Part shown: positions 61,702 to 64,000 of the stretch, piece by piece
How the letters are laid out: each line of letters starts with the position of its first letter
How positions within the stretch are numbered: the stretch's first letter is position 1
DNA from: Halopseudomonas pertucinogena
Lineage (GTDB): Bacteria; Pseudomonadota; Gammaproteobacteria; Pseudomonadales; Pseudomonadaceae
NCBI RefSeq assembly: GCF_014646575.1
Contig: NZ_BMNN01000008.1
Location: 34,623 to 98,622 of the forward strand
Length of the DNA: 64,000 nt
Direction of reading: 5' to 3'
Notes under the pieces: model-generated
Seen by the model: the letters and a program-made list of their open reading frames with translations, nothing else
Told to the model about the DNA's origin: nothing
The model's database searches: none
Translations under genes and position numbers: made by a program

Positions 61702-62568
61702 CTACCTCCCGTGCAGCCGGCGCAGATACCGCGCCTGCCAGAGATTGATGCCGAGCAGGAGCACCAGCGAGGCCATGAGCACCACCGATGCAATCGCACT
61801 GGCAGCGGCGTGGTCGAACTCCTGCAGGCGAACGAAGATCATCAGGCTGGTAATCTCGCTGACGTAGGGCATGTTGCCGGCGATGAAAATGACTGCACCG
61901 AATTCTCCCAGGCTGCGGGTGAAGGACAGGCCAACGCCGGTCATCAGTGCCGGCCAGATCGCCGGAAACAGGATGCGGCGAAATACCGTCCAGTCGGACG
62001 CACCCAGGCTCACCGCCGCTTCTTCATCCTCCGGCGCCTGATCTTCGAGTACCGGCTGCACTGTCCTCACCACGAAGGGAAGGCTGGTGAAAGACATCGC
62101 GACAATGATGCCCAGGGGGGTGAAAGATATCTTCAGGCCCATCGCTGCAAAGAACTGGCCGTACCAGCCATCCTGGGCAAACAGTGCGGCGAGCGTGATA
62201 CCCGCGACAGCAGTGGGCAATGCGAAGGGCAGATCCACAAGTGCATCCATGATGCCCTTGCCCGGAAAATCGTAGCGCACCAGAACCCAGGCCAGCAGCA
62301 GACCTACCAGTGCGTTGATCAGTGCTGCCACGGCAGCCGTCCAGAGCGTGACCTTGTATGAGGCGACCACCCGCTCATCGGTAATGACGGCCCAGTACTG
62401 CTCCCAGCCCATGCCTGCGGTATGTGCAATGAGGCCTGTCAGGGGCAGAATCAGAACAACGCTGATAAAAAACAGTGAAATACCGAGGCTCAAAGCAAAA
62501 CCCGGCAAGACACGCTTGCCGGGCTGGCTCGAACCTCCCGGCAGGAAACCGGAGAGAGATCGATTCAT
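61702..62568 (-). CDS. cysT: sulfate ABC transporter permease CysT
   Basis: The second membrane subunit of the sulfate importer, 288 residues, with about six helices. The EAA loop is visible (EEAAVSLGASDWTVFRRILFPA), together with VDLPFALPTAVAGITLAALFA and RSLGEFGAVIFIAGNMPYVSEI. It follows sbp by 12 bases and precedes cysW by 3, so the four genes are one transcript. Inner membrane. Confidence 0.96.
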   Translation of the reverse strand: MNRSLSGFLPGGSSQPGKRVLPGFALSLGISLFFISVVLILPLTGLIAHTAGMGWEQYWAVITDERVVASYKVTLWTAAVAALINALVGLLLAWVLVRYDFPGKGIMDALVDLPFALPTAVAGITLAALFAQDGWYGQFFAAMGLKISFTPLGIIVAMSFTSLPFVVRTVQPVLEDQAPEDEEAAVSLGASDWTVFRRILFPAIWPALMTGVGLSFTRSLGEFGAVIFIAGNMPYVSEITSLMIFVRLQEFDHAAASAIASVVLMASLVLLLGINLWQARYLRRLHGR

Positions 62569-62580
62569 TATGAGGGCTAA

Positions 62581-63603
62581 TTACCGACGTTGAAGTTGGT
62601 CAAGTTTACCACCGCTGGCGAAATGTTCCTTCATCACATTCTCCCAGCTGCCACCGATCTGTTCGACGGTAACCAGTTCAAGCTCCGGAAACCTGTCGGC
62701 AAACTCGGCCTTGACGGTTTCGTTGTGTACGCGGTTGTAGAAGCCGGCGATCAGTCGCTGTGCATCTTCGCTGTAGAGCCCTTCCAGATAGGCCTTGGCC
62801 AGTTCCTCGGTGCCGTTCTGCTTGACGCTGCGATCAACCCAGGTAACCGGGAATTCGGCCATGAAGCTGATTTTCGGCACGACTACCTCGTAGTCTGGAT
62901 TTTCCGCTGCGATGTTGTTCACTTCAGCCTCGAAGGTCAGCAGCGCATCACCGATGCCACGTTCGACGAATGTAGTGGTCGCCCCACGCCCGCCGGTATC
63001 AAATACCGCTACATTGCCGAGGAAGGTGCGCAGGAAATTATCAATCGCCTGCTGATCGTCACCGTAGGTCTTCTGGGCGTAGCCCAGCGCGGCCAGATAG
63101 GTGTAACGACCATTGCCGGAAGTCTTGGGGTTCGGCAGCACGGTGCTCACGTCATCGCGGGCCAGATCATCCCAGTTCTGGATGTTCTTCGGGTTACCCT
63201 TGCGGACCAGAAACGCCATGGTCGAATAGTAGGGGGAGCTGGCATTTGGCAGCCGCTCGCGCCAGTTCTCCGGAATCAGATTGCCCCGCTCGTGGAGGAT
63301 GTCCACGTCGGTCACCTGGTTGTAGGTCACCACGTCGGCACGCAGCCCCTGAATAATGGCCTGGGCCTGGCGGGAAGAGCCAGCGTGGGATTGCTTGATC
63401 TCGACGGTCTTGCCGGTCTTCTCTTTCCACTGTTCGACGAACAGCTCGTTATAGGCGGAGAACAGCTCACGGGCGATGTCGTAGGAGGAATTGAGCAGCT
63501 CCTGGTCGGCGGCCTGGGCGTGACCGATGGAGAGGCCTGCGCTGAGCATCAACGCGCCACCCCAGCGGCTGGCTCTCTTGAACAGGGAAAGGCGAGTTGT
63601 CAT
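62581..63603 (-). CDS. sbp: sulfate-binding periplasmic protein
   Basis: The periplasmic receptor that hands sulfate (or thiosulfate) to CysTWA. The 340-residue protein has a signal peptide (cleavage after AQA, residue 31) and the family signature [17 protein letters not shown], then [27 protein letters not shown] (typical SHAGSSRQA sulfate loop), [15 protein letters not shown] and [18 protein letters not shown] is 5 bases before the ATG. It is the first gene of the operon; a good sigma-70 promoter lies upstream in an AT-rich leader where CysB may bind. Confidence 0.98.
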   Translation of the reverse strand: MTTRLSLFKRASRWGGALMLSAGLSIGHAQAADQELLNSSYDIARELFSAYNELFVEQWKEKTGKTVEIKQSHAGSSRQAQAIIQGLRADVVTYNQVTDVDILHERGNLIPENWRERLPNASSPYYSTMAFLVRKGNPKNIQNWDDLARDDVSTVLPNPKTSGNGRYTYLAALGYAQKTYGDDQQAIDNFLRTFLGNVAVFDTGGRGATTTFVERGIGDALLTFEAEVNNIAAENPDYEVVVPKISFMAEFPVTWVDRSVKQNGTEELAKAYLEGLYSEDAQRLIAGFYNRVHNETVKAEFADRFPELELVTVEQIGGSWENVMKEHFASGGKLDQLQRR

Positions 63604-63644
63604 ACATCCTCCGATAGGAACAGCGCTTCAAAAATCGAAGAATG

Positions 63645-63673
63645 AGCATAACGAAGGCAGGCGCTTATAACAA
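63645..63673 (-). promoter_or_regulatory. sbp-cysTWA promoter
   Basis: On the minus strand TTGTTA (63668-63673) and TATGCT (63645-63650) are spaced by 17 bases, 41 bases before the sbp ATG. The region 63674-63730 just upstream is AT-rich, as expected for a CysB-activated promoter; no exact CysB site can be defined by eye. Confidence 0.7.
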
Positions 63674-63736
63674 GAAATGCATTAGAACGATTTACTTAGC
63701 ATTTAAAACAATAAGACATAAGCAAAAGACGTTAAG

Positions 63737-63770
63737 AAAAAACCCCGACCTGTTTCCAGATCGGGGTTTT
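63737..63770 (-). terminator. rRNA operon terminator
   Basis: On the minus strand CCCCGATCTG and CAGGTCGGGG form a 10-bp stem (one G-T pair) with loop GAAA, then TTTTTTCTT. It follows the 5S remnant by 7 bases and ends the rRNA transcript. Confidence 0.93.
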
Positions 63771-63777
63771 AATTTGA

Positions 63778-63816
63778 TGCTTGACGATGATTCCAATGCT
63801 CTATGGTCGTCAAGCA
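63778..63816 (-). pseudogene. 5S rRNA gene with large internal deletion
   Basis: At the normal 5S position after 23S rRNA, the minus strand reads 26 bases matching the start of Pseudomonas 5S rRNA (TGCTTGACGACCATAGAGC, ATTGGAA) joined directly to 13 bases matching its end (TCATCGTCAAGCA). A 5S gene is about 120 nt; about 80 nt, with loops A to E, are missing. The two ends still pair as helix I (10 bp TGCTTGACGA/TCGTCAAGCA). No other 5S is in the 135-base spacer or before the terminator. It is either a true deletion in this operon or an assembly artefact in a repeated region. The comparison uses my memory of 5S sequences. Confidence 0.8.
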
Positions 63817-63951
63817 ATTCGGTTGCTGCGCGGGGTTGAGTCCTCACAGCGAAAAGGGGGAAAAGTGATAGTTGACTGTCTTGTAATCTCTGTGCCGTTC
63901 CTGACTGTCGTTTCTCATGGCAGACCACGACCCGGATTGCTTGGGTGTTAT
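63817..63951 (-). other. 23S-5S internal transcribed spacer
   Basis: The 135 bases between the 23S 3' end and the 5S remnant hold no tRNA and no second 5S copy. The part next to 23S (CACCCAAGCAATCCGGGTCGTG on the minus strand, given in part) resembles Pseudomonas spacers that pair with the 23S 5' flank for RNase III processing. Confidence 0.7.
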
Positions 63952-64000
63952 ATGGTCAAGCCACACGGGCAATTAGTACTGGTTAGCTCAACGCCTCACA
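63952..64000 (-). rRNA. 23S rRNA, 3' end (partial)
   Basis: The last 49 bases of a 23S rRNA gene, read from the minus strand and cut by the window edge. The sequence TTGAGCTAACCAGTACTAAT followed by GCCCGTGTGGCTTGACCAT matches the 3' end of gammaproteobacterial 23S rRNA (E. coli ends ...GAGGCTTAACCTT). The 3' boundary at about 63952 is by analogy and may be a few bases off. Confidence 0.92.

Noticed and set aside
63642..63839. 65-codon plus-strand frame near the right end
   Set aside because: It runs through the rRNA terminator and the 5S remnant in antisense and encodes no recognisable protein.

Overview
This window is bacterial chromosome from a Pseudomonas-type gammaproteobacterium. The evidence is the gene order (pnp-rpsO-truB-rbfA-infB-nusA-rimP-tRNA-fMet, tRNA-Leu-secG-tpiA-glmM-folP-ftsH-rlmE, greA-carB-carA, dapB-dnaJ-dnaK-grpE, recN, fur/bamE, ratA-rnfH, smpB-ssrA), close protein similarity to Pseudomonas counterparts, the tmRNA tag ANDDNYALAA and a Pseudomonas-like 23S 3' end. 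The DNA is GC-rich, so most genes cast long antisense shadow frames, which are left out. Exact species cannot be read from the sequence; a Pseudomonas/Halopseudomonas-like lineage is my inference.

Layout. 1-1.8 kb: thpR and two small hypothetical genes. 1.9-10.9 kb: a minus-strand translation/RNA-decay operon from tRNA-Leu and tRNA-fMet through rimP, nusA, infB, rbfA, truB, rpsO and pnp. 10.9-17.0 kb: secG, tpiA, glmM, folP, ftsH, rlmE, with yhbY divergent. 17.4-22.7 kb: carA-carB-greA and a small membrane protein. 23.1-23.8 kb: a plus-strand gene for an unrecognised exported protein set between carA and dapB. 24-28.6 kb: dapB and the grpE-dnaK-dnaJ heat-shock operon, read from a clear sigma-32 promoter that lies back to back with the LexA-controlled recN promoter. 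30.5-33.3 kb: fur, bamE, rnfH, ratA, smpB and tmRNA.

33.3-45.5 kb is more accessory: a zinc metallopeptidase, a PQQ-type sugar dehydrogenase lipoprotein, a TonB receptor/PepSY/His-rich membrane protein cassette (probably metal uptake), a class II aldolase-like protein, a CBS/DUF294 signalling protein coupled to a DnaQ-like exonuclease, a BCCT osmolyte transporter and a tiny protein resembling only the oligomerisation half of MvaT. 45.7-54.9 kb is recC-recB-recD with 4-base start/stop overlaps. 55-58.9 kb holds a glutamine-synthetase-like enzyme and the carboxynorspermidine synthase/decarboxylase pair (polyamine metabolism). 59-63.6 kb has a small outer-membrane barrel protein and a sulfate ABC transporter operon (sbp-cysT-cysW-cysA).

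The right end enters an rRNA operon on the minus strand. Its 5S gene is the most striking anomaly of the window: only the two ends of a 5S gene remain (39 nt), fused through an apparent deletion of about 80 nt, with the downstream terminator intact. I found no phage, transposon, CRISPR array or obvious new defence system.
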